The notes: generated by a model not told the origin, from the letters alone. A DNA stretch of 64,000 bases from Polynucleobacter nymphae (GCF_018882155.1 NZ_JACVPA010000002.1:124001-188000), one strand, 5' to 3'; shown: positions 8,755 to 17,931, counted from the stretch's first letter. Numbers and translations are program-made.

Positions 8755-9051
8755 ATGATTAGAGTTCTTGAAACAGAAGTATTTCGTAAGTGGCTAGATG
8801 GAATTCAAGATATATCAATTCGCATCCGCTTAGTAAGGCGCCTAGAAAAGGCTCAGCGCGGTAATTTCGGAGATGTAAAGCAACTAACAGAAGATATTTA
8901 TGAGATGCGAGAATTTTTTGGTTGTGGTTGGCGCATGTATTACTTGAGAGAAGATAGCACTATCATCCTAATGTTAGGTGGTGGTAGTAAGAAGACTCAG
9001 TCATCTGATATCAAGCGTGCCAAGCAGTTAGCAAATGAATTGAGGAGTTAA
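8755..9051 (+). CDS. RelE/ParE-superfamily toxin (HigB-like addiction module killer protein)
   Basis: A 98-residue basic protein matching the addiction-module killer family (the TIGR02683 type of the RelE/HigB superfamily), normally a ribosome-dependent mRNA interferase. Seen: the N-terminal FRKWLDGIQD helix, RLEKAQRGNFGDVKQL, the EMREFFGCGWRMYYL strands and the KKTQSSDIKRAKQLA C-terminal helix. The toxin gene precedes its antitoxin, the reverse order typical of higBA loci, and the antitoxin starts on the base after the toxin stop. No Shine-Dalgarno is visible before its ATG. Confidence 0.88.
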   Translation: MIRVLETEVFRKWLDGIQDISIRIRLVRRLEKAQRGNFGDVKQLTEDIYEMREFFGCGWRMYYLREDSTIILMLGGGSKKTQSSDIKRAKQLANELRS

Positions 9052-9354
9052 ATGAAAAAAATACAAAAAACTAAAATTTCATCATTACCTGAATTTGATA
9101 TCGTACGTCATTTAAAAAGTAAAAAAGCGATGTCCGAGTACTTGAATCAGGTTATTGCAGAAGGTGATGATGCGGAGTTAGCAGCAGCCTTAGGCCATAT
9201 AGCAAGAGCCAAGGGGATGGCTCAGATTTCTGAGCTCACTGGCATCACAAGAGAAGCTCTTTATAAGGCACTTAAACCGAATACCAAGCCACGTTTTGAC
9301 ACGGTATCCAAAGTAATTCAAGCTTTAGGAATGCGTATTGCCGTTCACGCTTAA
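9052..9354 (+). CDS. Putative addiction module antidote protein with HTH domain (HigA-like)
   Basis: A 100-residue partner antitoxin of the TIGR02684 type. After the N-terminal segment [20 protein letters not shown], which likely wraps the toxin, comes a helix-turn-helix: [29 protein letters not shown], with [13 protein letters not shown] as the turn and recognition helix. It begins directly after the toxin stop codon. It should repress the operon by binding the inverted repeats at 8711-8748. Its last four bases overlap the 3' end of the convergent ahpF gene. Confidence 0.88.
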   Translation: MKKIQKTKISSLPEFDIVRHLKSKKAMSEYLNQVIAEGDDAELAAALGHIARAKGMAQISELTGITREALYKALKPNTKPRFDTVSKVIQALGMRIAVHA

Positions 9355-10928
9355 GCAGCTAAGGCTTTTTCTGGCTCTACTACTGATGAGCGGATCAGGT
9401 AATCAAATGCTGCCAAGGAAACTTTTGCCCCATCACCCATGGCAATAATGATTTGCTTGTATGGCACAGTAGTGCAGTCACCTGCTGCAAATACACCAGG
9501 CATTGAGGTTGCGCCTTTATGGTCAACCATAATTTCACCATACTTTGAGAGCTCAACCGTACCCTTTAACCAATCAGTATTTGGTAACAAGCCAATTTGT
9601 ACAAAGATGCCTTCAAGCTCAACAGTATGTTCAGTATTATTTTCGCGATCTTGGTAGCGCAATCCATGAACCTTAGCCCCATCTCCTAACACCTCTTTGG
9701 TGAGGGCGCTCTTAATGACTGTAATGTTTGAAAGGCTATTAAGCTTGGTCTGCAAAACAGCATCTGCGCGTAATTTGCTATCAAACTCGATCAAGGTCAC
9801 ATGACTGACGATCCCTGCCAAGTCAATCGCTGCTTCAACGCCAGAGTTGCCGCCGCCAATAACAGCGACACGCTTACCTTTAAACAATGGGCCATCGCAA
9901 TGCGGGCAGTAGGCTACGCCTTTATTGCGATATTCCTGTTCACCAGGTACATTCATTTCTCTCCAGCGCGCTCCAGTACTCAGAATGATCGATTTACTCT
10001 TTAGTATTGCACCATTAACTAAGTCAACTTCAAAGCCATCATCGGTTTTACGCAATCCATTGGCGCGCTGTAAATTCATAATGTCTACTTCATAGCTTTT
10101 CACATGCTGTTCAAGGGCTTGAACTAATTTAGGCCCTTGAGTTTCTTGTACGGAGATAAAGTTCTCGATACCCATAGTGTCCATGACTTGACCGCCAAAA
10201 CGTTCTGCAACAATGCCCGTCCGAATACCTTTACGGGCGGCGTAGATCGATGCAGCTGCGCCAGCAGGGCCGCCACCAATGATCAACATATCAAAACCAT
10301 CCTTAGCATTGAGTTTCGCAGCATCTTTCTGTGGACTATTAGTGTCAAGTTTAGTAACGATCTCTTCAACCGTCATTCGCCCTTGTCCAAAGACTGCGCC
10401 ATTCATAATGACTGTAGGTACTGCCATGATTTCATGTTGGTCTACTAGACCTTGGAAGAGGGCGCCATCAATCATCTCGTGCTCGATGTTTGGATTGAGC
10501 ACGGCCATGAGGTTTAATGCCTGGACTACGTCTGGGCAGTTATGGCATGACAAAGAAATGAAAGTCTGAAAATGCAGTTTTCCTTCGATGCCGCGGATGC
10601 GCTCAATGATGTCTTGCTCAACTTTAGGTGGGTAGCCACTAGATTGCAAAATTGCCAAGATAAAAGAAGTCATCTCATGACCCATTGGTAAGCCAGAGAA
10701 TGCAATACGTGAAACCTCACCAACTTTACTAACAGTAAAGCTTGGGATGTTCGTAGATTGCCCATTAGTAGACACAGTAATTTTGTCAGATAGCTCAGCT
10801 ACTTCATTTAAGAGCTCGAGCATTTGTGCCGAGTTTTCACTAGTATCTACAGTTGCTGTTAAAACGATTGGGCTAACAATTTTCTCAAAGTAGGCCTGCA
10901 GTTGAGTTTTGATATTGTTATCTAACAT
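9351..10928 (-). CDS. ahpF: Alkyl hydroperoxide reductase subunit F
   Basis: A 525-residue flavoprotein disulfide reductase that passes electrons from NADH to AhpC. It has the full AhpF layout: a tandem thioredoxin-like N-terminal domain with the redox pair C128-C131 (SCHNCPD), a linker, an FAD domain with GGGPAGAA (218-225), the active disulfide C341-C344 (AYCPHCDGP), the NAD-binding [10 protein letters not shown] and the closing [16 protein letters not shown]. The ATG at 10928 follows AAGGA at seven-base spacing. It is downstream of ahpC with a strong hairpin between them. The gene converges on the toxin-antitoxin pair with a 4-base overlap. Confidence 0.96.
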   Translation of the reverse strand: MLDNNIKTQLQAYFEKIVSPIVLTATVDTSENSAQMLELLNEVAELSDKITVSTNGQSTNIPSFTVSKVGEVSRIAFSGLPMGHEMTSFILAILQSSGYPPKVEQDIIERIRGIEGKLHFQTFISLSCHNCPDVVQALNLMAVLNPNIEHEMIDGALFQGLVDQHEIMAVPTVIMNGAVFGQGRMTVEEIVTKLDTNSPQKDAAKLNAKDGFDMLIIGGGPAGAAASIYAARKGIRTGIVAERFGGQVMDTMGIENFISVQETQGPKLVQALEQHVKSYEVDIMNLQRANGLRKTDDGFEVDLVNGAILKSKSIILSTGARWREMNVPGEQEYRNKGVAYCPHCDGPLFKGKRVAVIGGGNSGVEAAIDLAGIVSHVTLIEFDSKLRADAVLQTKLNSLSNITVIKSALTKEVLGDGAKVHGLRYQDRENNTEHTVELEGIFVQIGLLPNTDWLKGTVELSKYGEIMVDHKGATSMPGVFAAGDCTTVPYKQIIIAMGDGAKVSLAAFDYLIRSSVVEPEKALAA

Positions 10929-10986
10929 GATGATTCCTTAATATAAATTAGGTGAGTCTATTGGGCAGGATCTAGTCCTCTCCAAT

Positions 10987-11006
10987 AGACTCTCCGAAGA
11001 GAGTCT
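10987..11006 (-). promoter_or_regulatory. Intercistronic C(UUCG)G hairpin between ahpC and ahpF
   Basis: A perfect 8-bp stem, AGACTCTC pairing with GAGAGTCT. In the minus-strand transcript its loop is UUCG closed by C-G, the extra-stable tetraloop. No T-run follows on the minus strand, so this looks like an RNA-stability or processing element rather than a terminator. It would favour more AhpC than AhpF, which is the usual need. Confidence 0.7.
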
Positions 11007-11030
11007 GTTTGGTTAAAGCGTATCGCTGAT

Positions 11031-11594
11031 TTAGATCTTACCTACGAGGTCTAAAGATGGAGTCAAAGTTGCTGCGCCTTCTTTCCATTTAGCTGGGCAA
11101 ACTTCACCTGGGTGAGCAGCTGTGTACTGAGCAGCTTTCAGCTTGCGTAAGGTCTCGCTAACGTCACGAGCGATTTCATTGGAATGAATTTCTGCAGTCT
11201 TGATGATGCCTTCTGGATTGATGATGAAGGTACCACGCAACGCTAAGCCTGCTTCTGGAATATGGACACCAAATGCATTTGTCAAGGTATGGGTTGGGTC
11301 TCCAACCAATGGAAACTTTGCTTTACCTACAGCTGGTGAAGTCTCATGCCAAACTTTGTGGGAGAAATGCGTATCGGTTGTGACGATGTACACCTCAGCA
11401 CCAATTTTTTGAAATTCAGCATAGTTATTCGCTGCATCTTCAATTTCGGTAGGGCAGTTAAAGGTAAAAGCTGCTGGCATAAAAATAAGCACAGACCATT
11501 TACCTTTGAGGGTCTCGTCAGTAACAGTCACAAACTTACCATTGTGGAATGCTTCGGTTTTAAATGGCTGTACTGCTGTATTAATAATAGACAT
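11031..11594 (-). CDS. ahpC: Alkyl hydroperoxide reductase subunit C (typical 2-Cys peroxiredoxin)
   Basis: A 187-residue peroxiredoxin that reduces hydrogen peroxide and organic peroxides. The start is taken at the ATG at 11594 (MSIINTAV), six bases after GAAAGG; the frame extends 11 codons further without support. The peroxidatic cysteine is C47 (in AAFTFNCPTEIED) and the resolving cysteine is in GEVCPAKW near the C-terminus, with the GG(L)/C-terminal arrangement of bacterial AhpC. It is the first gene of ahpC-ahpF and is divergent from oxyR with about 120 bases between them, where OxyR control is expected. Confidence 0.96.
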   Translation of the reverse strand: MSIINTAVQPFKTEAFHNGKFVTVTDETLKGKWSVLIFMPAAFTFNCPTEIEDAANNYAEFQKIGAEVYIVTTDTHFSHKVWHETSPAVGKAKFPLVGDPTHTLTNAFGVHIPEAGLALRGTFIINPEGIIKTAEIHSNEIARDVSETLRKLKAAQYTAAHPGEVCPAKWKEGAATLTPSLDLVGKI

Positions 11595-11718
11595 CATGTT
11601 CCTTTCAGGGGTTGAAAAATTTAACAACTGGATGAATTATGGCCCTATTGCTTATATCGTTCAAATGAATTAATATGATCTTATCAATCTATTTATTAGA
11701 TAACAGAAAGGGCTCAAT
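11595..11718. promoter_or_regulatory. Divergent ahpC/oxyR promoter region
   Basis: About 120 AT-rich bases separate the two starts. The ahpC Shine-Dalgarno GAAAGG (minus strand, 11601-11606) and the oxyR AGAAAGGG (about 11705-11713) mark the ends. Tracts resembling OxyR half-sites (ATAG/CTAT spaced in AT-rich sequence, around 11685-11700) are present, but no full match to the 37-base consensus could be placed by eye. Control by OxyR is inferred from gene order. Confidence 0.45.
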
Positions 11719-12609
11719 ATGGCTGCATTACCCACTATTAAGCAATTGCGCTATTTAATTGCGCTTAGTGAAACCTTGAGCTTTACTAAAGCCGCCCAAA
11801 TCTGCTTTGTTGGCCAGTCTACTTTGAGCGCTGGTCTAAAGGAATTAGAAGACAGTTTAGGTGTTCAATTGGTAGAGCGTGATAAACATTCAGTTTCTGT
11901 CACTCCAATTGGGCGTGGCGTGGTTGAGCGGGCGCAACGCTTAATTGTGCAGGCAGATGATTTAGTGGACTTTGTGGAGGGCTCTGCTGGGTCAATGGTG
12001 GGTGTGATTAAGTTAGGCGTAATACCAACGATAGCTCCTTTTCTCCTGCCAACTCTATTGCCTCAGATGCGAGAGCAGTTTCCAAAACTGAAGGTTGTAT
12101 TGAGGGAGGACTTATCAGCCAATCTGATTGATAAGTTAAATCGCCACGAATTGGACTTTGCTTTAATCGCGCTACCTTACGATACCGAGGGCTTTCTCAT
12201 TAAAGAATTATTTGATGATGAGTTTTGGGTAGTGGGTAGCCAAAATGACCCAGCTCTTAAAGGTAAAGAGGTGCAGTTAAACAATAAATTGACTGACCGC
12301 ATTTTGTTATTAGAGGAAGGCAATTGCTTGCGTGACCACACTGTGAAGGCATGTAAGAGAAGTGCAGTTGCCAATCACTATGGAATTGAGGCAACAAGCT
12401 TACTTACCTTGCTGCAAATGGTCGAATCTGATTTGGGTATCGCGCTATTGCCCGCAATGGCAGTGAAGTCTGGGCTATTAAAGCAAACGAAGTTAATAGC
12501 GAAGCCTTTAACTGCACCAGCCCCTAAGAGAAGAATTGCTTTAATTGCAAGACCATCAACCGCTAGGATTGAAGAATTTAATGCCCTAGTCAAGGTGATG
12601 AAGAGTTAA
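11719..12609 (+). CDS. oxyR: Hydrogen-peroxide-sensing LysR-type regulator OxyR
   Basis: A 296-residue LysR-family protein. The N-terminal winged helix-turn-helix (KQLRYLIALSETLSFTKAA, then QSTLSAGLKELE) is followed by the effector domain. The peroxide-sensing pair is present as C203 and C212 in LLEEGNCLRDHTVKAC, with the same nine-residue step as C199/C208 of E. coli OxyR, which separates it from other LysR proteins. It is divergent from ahpC-ahpF, its classical target. Confidence 0.95.
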   Translation: MAALPTIKQLRYLIALSETLSFTKAAQICFVGQSTLSAGLKELEDSLGVQLVERDKHSVSVTPIGRGVVERAQRLIVQADDLVDFVEGSAGSMVGVIKLGVIPTIAPFLLPTLLPQMREQFPKLKVVLREDLSANLIDKLNRHELDFALIALPYDTEGFLIKELFDDEFWVVGSQNDPALKGKEVQLNNKLTDRILLLEEGNCLRDHTVKACKRSAVANHYGIEATSLLTLLQMVESDLGIALLPAMAVKSGLLKQTKLIAKPLTAPAPKRRIALIARPSTARIEEFNALVKVMKS

Positions 12610-12656
12610 AGAATATTTTGCAATCAAACGCACATTAGCTTTATTTATGGCGACAC

Positions 12657-13409
12657 TTAAGGCACCAGATCCATGCCGCTTCTTTTAATGGGGCCAGCGG
12701 ACTCTTGAGATCTTAAGTATTCGATTAGTTTTTTCGCATTCTCTGGATGTGCAGAGTTGACTACTATTGCTGCTGCAAAGGTTTGAATCAGTTGTACGTC
12801 ATTGGGTATTGGGCCAATGTAATCAATTCCCGGCACATTAACTAATTCGCTACTGGGTTGAATTGCTATATTTGCACCTCTTGCTGCTAAAAGGTCGGTT
12901 GCTTGAGAGCCACGCTCAGTGACTTGCACCGTAATTTGATCTTCAATCTTGAGTCGTGGAAAAACTTCGGTAGTTAAATAAATACCGCTTGTACTGCCAG
13001 GAACTACAATTTTTTGGGCCTTAACTAGCGCCTCCCTGAAGGATTTCAGGTTGCTGATATCTGGCTTTTGCCCGCCTACTGGCACTGCTAACCCTAAGGG
13101 CGCACGTGCTAGATCGGCATCTGATTTAGGAAGAATTTTATCCATGGCAATTAATTCAGCAAGTCCTTCACGGGAAAGAATTACTACATCTGCGCTTGTG
13201 CCAGCGAGAAGTTGGGCTTTAATTGTCTTGGGCCCAGAACCTTGAGATGCCCCCGATTTTGTGATGACTTTAATGCCAGTCATTCTTTCAAAGGAAGGAA
13301 GCATTTGATTGTAGGGCCCCTGAAAACCGCCCGAGATTATGACTTCAAGTTGGGCCATTGCAGGAGCGCTTAGTATGAAAAAGAGTGCATATGCAAAAAA
13401 ATATTTCAA
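12657..13409 (-). CDS. ModA-like periplasmic substrate-binding protein
   Basis: A 250-residue exported protein of the ModA/SBP_bac_11 type. It begins at a TTG at 13409, the only start that keeps the signal peptide (KYFFAYALFFILSAPAMAQ). The body contains the class-typical SGASQGSGPKTIKAQLLAGTSADVVIL arrangement, PLGLAVPVG, and VPGSTSGIYLTTEVFPRL. True molybdate binding is doubtful, because there are no modBC genes nearby and its operon partners are an NHL propeller and a cupin. It starts 12 bases after the NHL gene and is probably translated with it. Confidence 0.75.
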   Translation of the reverse strand: MKYFFAYALFFILSAPAMAQLEVIISGGFQGPYNQMLPSFERMTGIKVITKSGASQGSGPKTIKAQLLAGTSADVVILSREGLAELIAMDKILPKSDADLARAPLGLAVPVGGQKPDISNLKSFREALVKAQKIVVPGSTSGIYLTTEVFPRLKIEDQITVQVTERGSQATDLLAARGANIAIQPSSELVNVPGIDYIGPIPNDVQLIQTFAAAIVVNSAHPENAKKLIEYLRSQESAGPIKRSGMDLVP

Positions 13410-13421
13410 GTAACAGCCTAT

Positions 13422-14513
13422 TTATTTTGATTTAATAAATTTTTGAGCTCGTTTTCCAGTGTCGACTTCTGTGGTGTAGACGCTGCCTTCAGAATCAACT
13501 GCAATATTGTGGACCCAGTGAAAGTCACCTGCATTTCTGCCGCTTCTGCCAAAGGATCCTACTTTTTGTCCAGTATCACGTACTAGTACAGTAACTTCAT
13601 TATTGGTGCCATCAGCAATCAAAATATACTTTTGACTTGCATCTGAAGGAATCAAATCCCATACCGATCCGGAGCCCCGAGTATCAGTTTCATATGCCAT
13701 TTCACGTATAAATTTCCCATTTTTTTCGAATACTTGAATTCGATTATTTGCTCTATCGCAAACATATAGGCTGTTGTCTTTCATAAGGCGAACACAATGC
13801 ACTGGATTGGCAAATTGCGTTGATGCCGGATTAAAATTCGGCATCTTTTCGTCACTAGGAGTATTTCCGTAGGCACCCCAATGGCGTTTGTATGTTCCAG
13901 TATTCGAATCAAACACAATTACGCGTTTATTCAAATAGCCATCGGCAATATAGACTTCATTTGCAATTGGATCGACATTCATGTGGGCAGGACGACCAAG
14001 CTGAGTAGTGTCATTACTACCGAGGCTTGCACCAGGAGAACCAATCTGCAGAAGAAACTTTCCTTGTTTAGTAAATTTTAGAATCATGTGATCAGTTTGA
14101 TCGTTGCCACCAATCCAAACATTATCATTTGGGTCGATATAAATCCCATGTTCGTTTTTGGGCCAGTTGTAACCGTTGCCTGCACCACCCCATGCCTGTA
14201 ATAGATTTCCGTTTTTATCGAACTCAAGAACAGGTGGAGCAGGGATACAGCATTTTGATCTTTTAGGGTTTAGCGTGGCACCCTTCTCATCGTCTGTGAC
14301 AGTGAGTGGTCGATGAATAATCCATACATGATCATTTTTATCGGTAGCTACTCCTGCTACTTGCCCCAATATCCAATTATTAGGTAATGCCTTTGGCCAA
14401 TAAGGGTCAACTTTGTATTGTGGCGCCTTTGTGCTCGATTGGTTCTGGGAAAATGCGCTGCAACTTACAGCTACCAATAGGATGAGAAGACCACGTTGAA
14501 TCATTTTTTTCAT
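13422..14513 (-). CDS. Exported NHL-repeat beta-propeller protein
   Basis: A 363-residue protein with a signal peptide (MKKMIQRGLLILLVAVSCSAFS) and about six NHL-like blades. Recurrent strands include VAGVATDKNDHVWIIHRP, GIYIDPNDNVWIGG, VYIADGYLNKRVIVFD, SLYVCDRANNRIQVF and YILIADGTNNEVTVL. Such periplasmic propellers resemble the lyase domain of peptidyl-hydroxyglycine amidating enzymes, but function here is unknown. A cysteine pair lies in SKCCIPAPP. AAGGAG, overlapping the stop of the upstream cupin gene, serves its ATG, so the two are translationally coupled. Confidence 0.8.
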   Translation of the reverse strand: MKKMIQRGLLILLVAVSCSAFSQNQSSTKAPQYKVDPYWPKALPNNWILGQVAGVATDKNDHVWIIHRPLTVTDDEKGATLNPKRSKCCIPAPPVLEFDKNGNLLQAWGGAGNGYNWPKNEHGIYIDPNDNVWIGGNDQTDHMILKFTKQGKFLLQIGSPGASLGSNDTTQLGRPAHMNVDPIANEVYIADGYLNKRVIVFDSNTGTYKRHWGAYGNTPSDEKMPNFNPASTQFANPVHCVRLMKDNSLYVCDRANNRIQVFEKNGKFIREMAYETDTRGSGSVWDLIPSDASQKYILIADGTNNEVTVLVRDTGQKVGSFGRSGRNAGDFHWVHNIAVDSEGSVYTTEVDTGKRAQKFIKSK

Positions 14514-14523
14514 AGAATTCTCC

Positions 14524-15132
14524 TTAGCGACTTGCTGGTTTTGATAAATAATTTAATGACTGAGCTTCGCTCTTTAGCGGCGTCACCTTATCTGGATCAA
14601 ACCGTATCATGAGGTAATTAATGTGGTCTGGGATCTCAGTAAACCAATGTCCTGTTCCTGCCGGGATTACTACGACGTCTCCTGGCTGTAGATTGCGCGA
14701 AATACCATTCAGAATTTCGCTGCCATTATTTCCTGGGCCATTAAATTCAACTACCGTTTTTTGTGTTGCTGGTCTGCGTTGGCGTTTGGTGATATCAGGC
14801 CCAAGTACCAATGTTCCAGAGCCAGAAATGATGTGATAGACCTCACTAATTTGATCATGTTCTGCTACTGAGTCTGGATTTGGAGCATCAAGCTTGCCGC
14901 GGTAGACCATACCGATACCCACTCTTGCTTTGCCAATATCAATATCTCGCACCTGTTGGTCAATGTGACCTTCTTGAATCGCTTTTTTGGTATAGGCATT
15001 TAGTTCATCTATGGGTATAAATGTTCCTGGACACATATAGCAAGTTGGCTGAGGGTCGGTAGGGTTTACTTTTGGCTGGGCTGCCAGCGAAGCACAAATA
15101 AAAAATGAGGCAATGCCATATAGATATCTCAT
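14524..15132 (-). CDS. Exported cupin-domain protein
   Basis: A 202-residue protein with a signal peptide (MRYLYGIASFFICASLAAQ), first gene of the minus-strand operon. The cupin core is in the second half: SEVYHIISGSGTLVLGPD, RNLQPGDVVVIPAGTGHWFTEI and INYLMIRFDP. The first cupin motif has H in AEHDQISEVYH and the second has GTGHW, consistent with a metal site. Two cysteines in PTCYMCPGTF could form a disulfide in the periplasm. Substrate unknown. AAGGAA precedes the ATG. Confidence 0.78.
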   Translation of the reverse strand: MRYLYGIASFFICASLAAQPKVNPTDPQPTCYMCPGTFIPIDELNAYTKKAIQEGHIDQQVRDIDIGKARVGIGMVYRGKLDAPNPDSVAEHDQISEVYHIISGSGTLVLGPDITKRQRRPATQKTVVEFNGPGNNGSEILNGISRNLQPGDVVVIPAGTGHWFTEIPDHINYLMIRFDPDKVTPLKSEAQSLNYLSKPASR

Positions 15133-15287
15133 TCTATTTCCTTTTCGGTTACTCTTTGTAAAGAGCTTACTCTCAAATACCCTCTCAGATATTCAATTGT
15201 CGGGTTATCCCTTAGGGTTGTTTACTAGGTAGCATGTTAGATTTTCTCTTAGAAAGATAAGTGAAAAAATCATACTTGGAGGCAGTT

Positions 15288-15776
15288 ATGAAATTATGTG
15301 GCATAACAAAACTATGCATCGTTATTGCATCAGTCATCGTATTTTCTTCGCAGGCGCAAGCTCAAGCAACGGCAAAAGATTTTGTAGTCATTAAGCCAGA
15401 TCAAGTAGTCTGGGGGGATGCTCCTGCTGGTGTTAAAACAGCAGTTCTTTATGGGGATCCAAATAAACCTGGCATGTATGTTGTCAGAAATATATTTCCA
15501 GAGGGCGTTATGAGTACCCCACATTCTCACTCTCAAGATCGTTTTGTAACCGTAATTAAGGGCACTTGGTATGCAGGTACTGATGCAAGTTGGGACCCTG
15601 CTACAACCGTAGGTTTACCTGCGGGTAGCATGATGTTTCATCCTGCTGGCGTAGTTCATTTTGATGGCGCCTTGAAAGGTGCAACAGAAATACAAATTAT
15701 TGGTATGGGCCCCGTCTCTACTACCAGCGTTTACCCTAAAGAAGGGCGGTTCGGAGCTCCTCGTAAGCTCAATTAA
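15288..15776 (+). CDS. Exported small cupin protein
   Basis: A 162-residue protein from the ATG at 15288, which is preceded by TGGAGG (15277-15282). The frame is open from a GTG at 15261, but the signal peptide (KLCGITKLCIVIASVIVFSSQAQAQ) begins with the ATG. The cupin metal site is suggested by TPHSHSQDRFVTVIKGTWYAGTD and FHPAGVVHFDG. It is divergent from the other exported cupin operon, so two cupins of unknown substrate share one control region (15133-15287). Confidence 0.75.
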   Translation: MKLCGITKLCIVIASVIVFSSQAQAQATAKDFVVIKPDQVVWGDAPAGVKTAVLYGDPNKPGMYVVRNIFPEGVMSTPHSHSQDRFVTVIKGTWYAGTDASWDPATTVGLPAGSMMFHPAGVVHFDGALKGATEIQIIGMGPVSTTSVYPKEGRFGAPRKLN

Positions 15777-15882
15777 ATAGCGACCCCCATATAACAGTAA
15801 TGAATAGGATCGATTTTTGGAAATCAATCCAATGTGGGCTCAGTATTCAGTTATTCTGATTGCTTAATCTTTCCTAGGGTAG

Positions 15883-16857
15883 ATGCGCATGACGAGTCGA
15901 CGTCAGTTCATTGGGGCCACGGCCTCTTTACTGCTTCCTTTGCCTTCATGGGCACAGTCATTCCCCACAAAACCAATTCGCTACATTGTCCCAGTAGCTG
16001 CTGGGGGCGGTAATGACATGATTGCGCGGGTAGTCACCGAAAAGTGGGGCCGCATCCTTGGTCAAACTTTCGTGGTTGAAAACCAGAGTGGCGGTGGCGG
16101 AGTGATCGCTTGCCAAACAACGATGCGCGCAGCGCCAGATGGATACACTCTAATGCAGGGGTATGTCGCTACGCATGGTACAAATCCAGCAACCAGAAAA
16201 GTACCCTATGATGCTATTAAGGATTTCACTCCCATCGGAATGATTGGCGCAACACCCAATGTACTCATTGTGAATAGTCAAGTGCCTGTAAAAAACATGA
16301 GGGAGTTCATTGACTACGCCCGTAAGAATCCTGGAAAGTTAAGTTACGGTACTGCTGGTCAAGGTTCACTCACTCATATGACAATGGAGTTGTTTAAACA
16401 GGAAACTGGCCTCTTTATTCTTCATATTCCTTATCGAGGGATTGCTCCTGCATTTAATGATTTGCTTGGGGGGCAGACGCAAACTATGTTTCCTGGTTTA
16501 GCAGCTGCACTGCAGTACATTCAGTCTGGTAGGGTGCGTGCATTAGCAGTGACTGGACCTAAACGTAGCCCTGTATTGAAAGATGTGCCAACAATGGAGG
16601 AGCTGGGGTTCAAGGGCTTTGATGCTATGCAATGGTACGGCACTGTTGGACCGCTTGGCATTCCTGCTGATATTGTGAAGCGTTTGAATGAAACACAAGT
16701 AGCTACTTTAAAGTTACCAGAAATGCGTGAGAAATTGGCGATTGAAGCAGTTGAACCAATGCCAATGTCTCCCGAACAATTTAGCCAATTTATTAAGAAT
16801 GAAGTGAAGCGGTGGAGTGCATTAGCTAAAGCAAGAAATATACAACTGGAAGAATAG
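15883..16857 (+). CDS. Bug-family solute receptor of a tripartite tricarboxylate-type transporter
   Basis: A 324-residue periplasmic binding protein of the Bug (TctC) family. The N-terminus RMTSRRQFIGATASLLLPLPSWAQ is a twin-arginine-like signal; a second ATG at 15889 is possible. Family landmarks are FPTKPIRYIVPVAAGGGNDMIAR, the DAIKDFTPIGMIGATPNVLIV loop, LSYGTAGQGSLTHMTMELF, HIPYRGIAPAFNDLLGGQ and VPTMEELGFKGFD. Bug receptors mostly bind carboxylates. It is three bases from the dehydrogenase gene, suggesting that the imported acid, or its product, is that enzyme's substrate. Confidence 0.9.
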   Translation: MRMTSRRQFIGATASLLLPLPSWAQSFPTKPIRYIVPVAAGGGNDMIARVVTEKWGRILGQTFVVENQSGGGGVIACQTTMRAAPDGYTLMQGYVATHGTNPATRKVPYDAIKDFTPIGMIGATPNVLIVNSQVPVKNMREFIDYARKNPGKLSYGTAGQGSLTHMTMELFKQETGLFILHIPYRGIAPAFNDLLGGQTQTMFPGLAAALQYIQSGRVRALAVTGPKRSPVLKDVPTMEELGFKGFDAMQWYGTVGPLGIPADIVKRLNETQVATLKLPEMREKLAIEAVEPMPMSPEQFSQFIKNEVKRWSALAKARNIQLEE

Positions 16858-16860
16858 GGT

Positions 16861-17931
16861 ATGGCAAAAAAATTACGCGTAGGAATTTTGGAGGGTGATG
16901 ATATTGGGCATGAGATTGTGCCGGTTGCCGTCGAGGTTGCTAAAGCAGCTGCTCTCCTTTATGGAGTTGAGATTGAATGGGTTCCATTGCCAATTGGTCG
17001 TCGCGCTCTCGATACGCGCGGACATACCCTTCCACCAGAGACCCTAGAGTCTCTTCATACTTTAGATGGCTGGATTTTGGGGCCTATTGGTCATCGAGCC
17101 TACCCAAAGCAGCCTAATGCCATTAATCCACATCCAATTTTGCGTAAGCAATTTAATCTATTTGCCAATGTTCGGCCAACCCGCTCTTATCCTGATATTG
17201 GCTGTATTCGAGATGATATTGATTTAGTCATCGTTCGTGAAAACAATGAAGGCTTTCAGCCTGACCGAAATATGCTGGTCGGAAGTGGGGAGTTTCGCCC
17301 AAGCGATGAAATCACTTTATCTGTCCGTGTGATTACTAGAACGGGCAGTCGTCGTGTTGCTCAAGCTGCTTTTGAGTTAGCTCGTCAGCGTCGCAATCAT
17401 CTAACATATGTGCATAAGGATACTGTCTTTAAGTTAGGATGCGGCATGTTTGTAGAGGAGTGTAAAAAACTTGCTTCTGAATATCCTGATGTTTTAGTTG
17501 ATGATGTCATCGTCGATACTTTTGCAATGCGCTTGGTTCGAGACCCACAAAACTTTGATGTGGTGGTGACAACGAATATGTTTGGCGATATTTTGTCAGA
17601 TGAAGCTGCTGGCTTGGTGGGTGGCTTAGGTATGGCGCCGGGACTATGTATTGGGGATGGAGACGTAGTAATGGCTCAAGCCACTCACGGTTCTGCTCCA
17701 GATATTGCTGGCAAGGGGATTGCAAATCCTTATTCAATGATAGAGTCAACCCGTATGCTATTTGATTGGTTAGGACATAGTCGCAAGATTCCAGAGGCAG
17801 TAGCCATGGCTAAGGCGATGTCAGACGCTACGACTTTAGCCTTGCTAGATCCAAATGCAAGAACGGGCGATATTAATGGAAGGGGTAACACTGCTTCGAT
17901 GACTAAAGCAGTATTGCAGGCTTTGAAATAA
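16861..17931 (+). CDS. Isocitrate/isopropylmalate/tartrate dehydrogenase family protein
   Basis: A 356-residue NAD(P)- and metal-dependent beta-decarboxylating dehydrogenase. Seen: the N-terminal GILEGDDIGHEIVP, the substrate-binding VIVRENNEGFQ region, the catalytic lysine segment YVHKDTVFKLG, the metal-binding TTNMFGDILSDEAAGLVGGLGMAPG and the nucleotide-binding ATHGSAPDIAGKGIANP. It is not leuB-like in context: the neighbours are a Bug receptor and an FMN hydroxyacid dehydrogenase. A malate, tartrate or alkylmalate-type substrate is likely, but not determined. Confidence 0.88.
   Translation: MAKKLRVGILEGDDIGHEIVPVAVEVAKAAALLYGVEIEWVPLPIGRRALDTRGHTLPPETLESLHTLDGWILGPIGHRAYPKQPNAINPHPILRKQFNLFANVRPTRSYPDIGCIRDDIDLVIVRENNEGFQPDRNMLVGSGEFRPSDEITLSVRVITRTGSRRVAQAAFELARQRRNHLTYVHKDTVFKLGCGMFVEECKKLASEYPDVLVDDVIVDTFAMRLVRDPQNFDVVVTTNMFGDILSDEAAGLVGGLGMAPGLCIGDGDVVMAQATHGSAPDIAGKGIANPYSMIESTRMLFDWLGHSRKIPEAVAMAKAMSDATTLALLDPNARTGDINGRGNTASMTKAVLQALK

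Noticed and set aside
12657..13409. Naming the binding protein modA.
   Set aside because: No modBC partner is adjacent, and the context (NHL, cupin) argues against a plain molybdate transporter.
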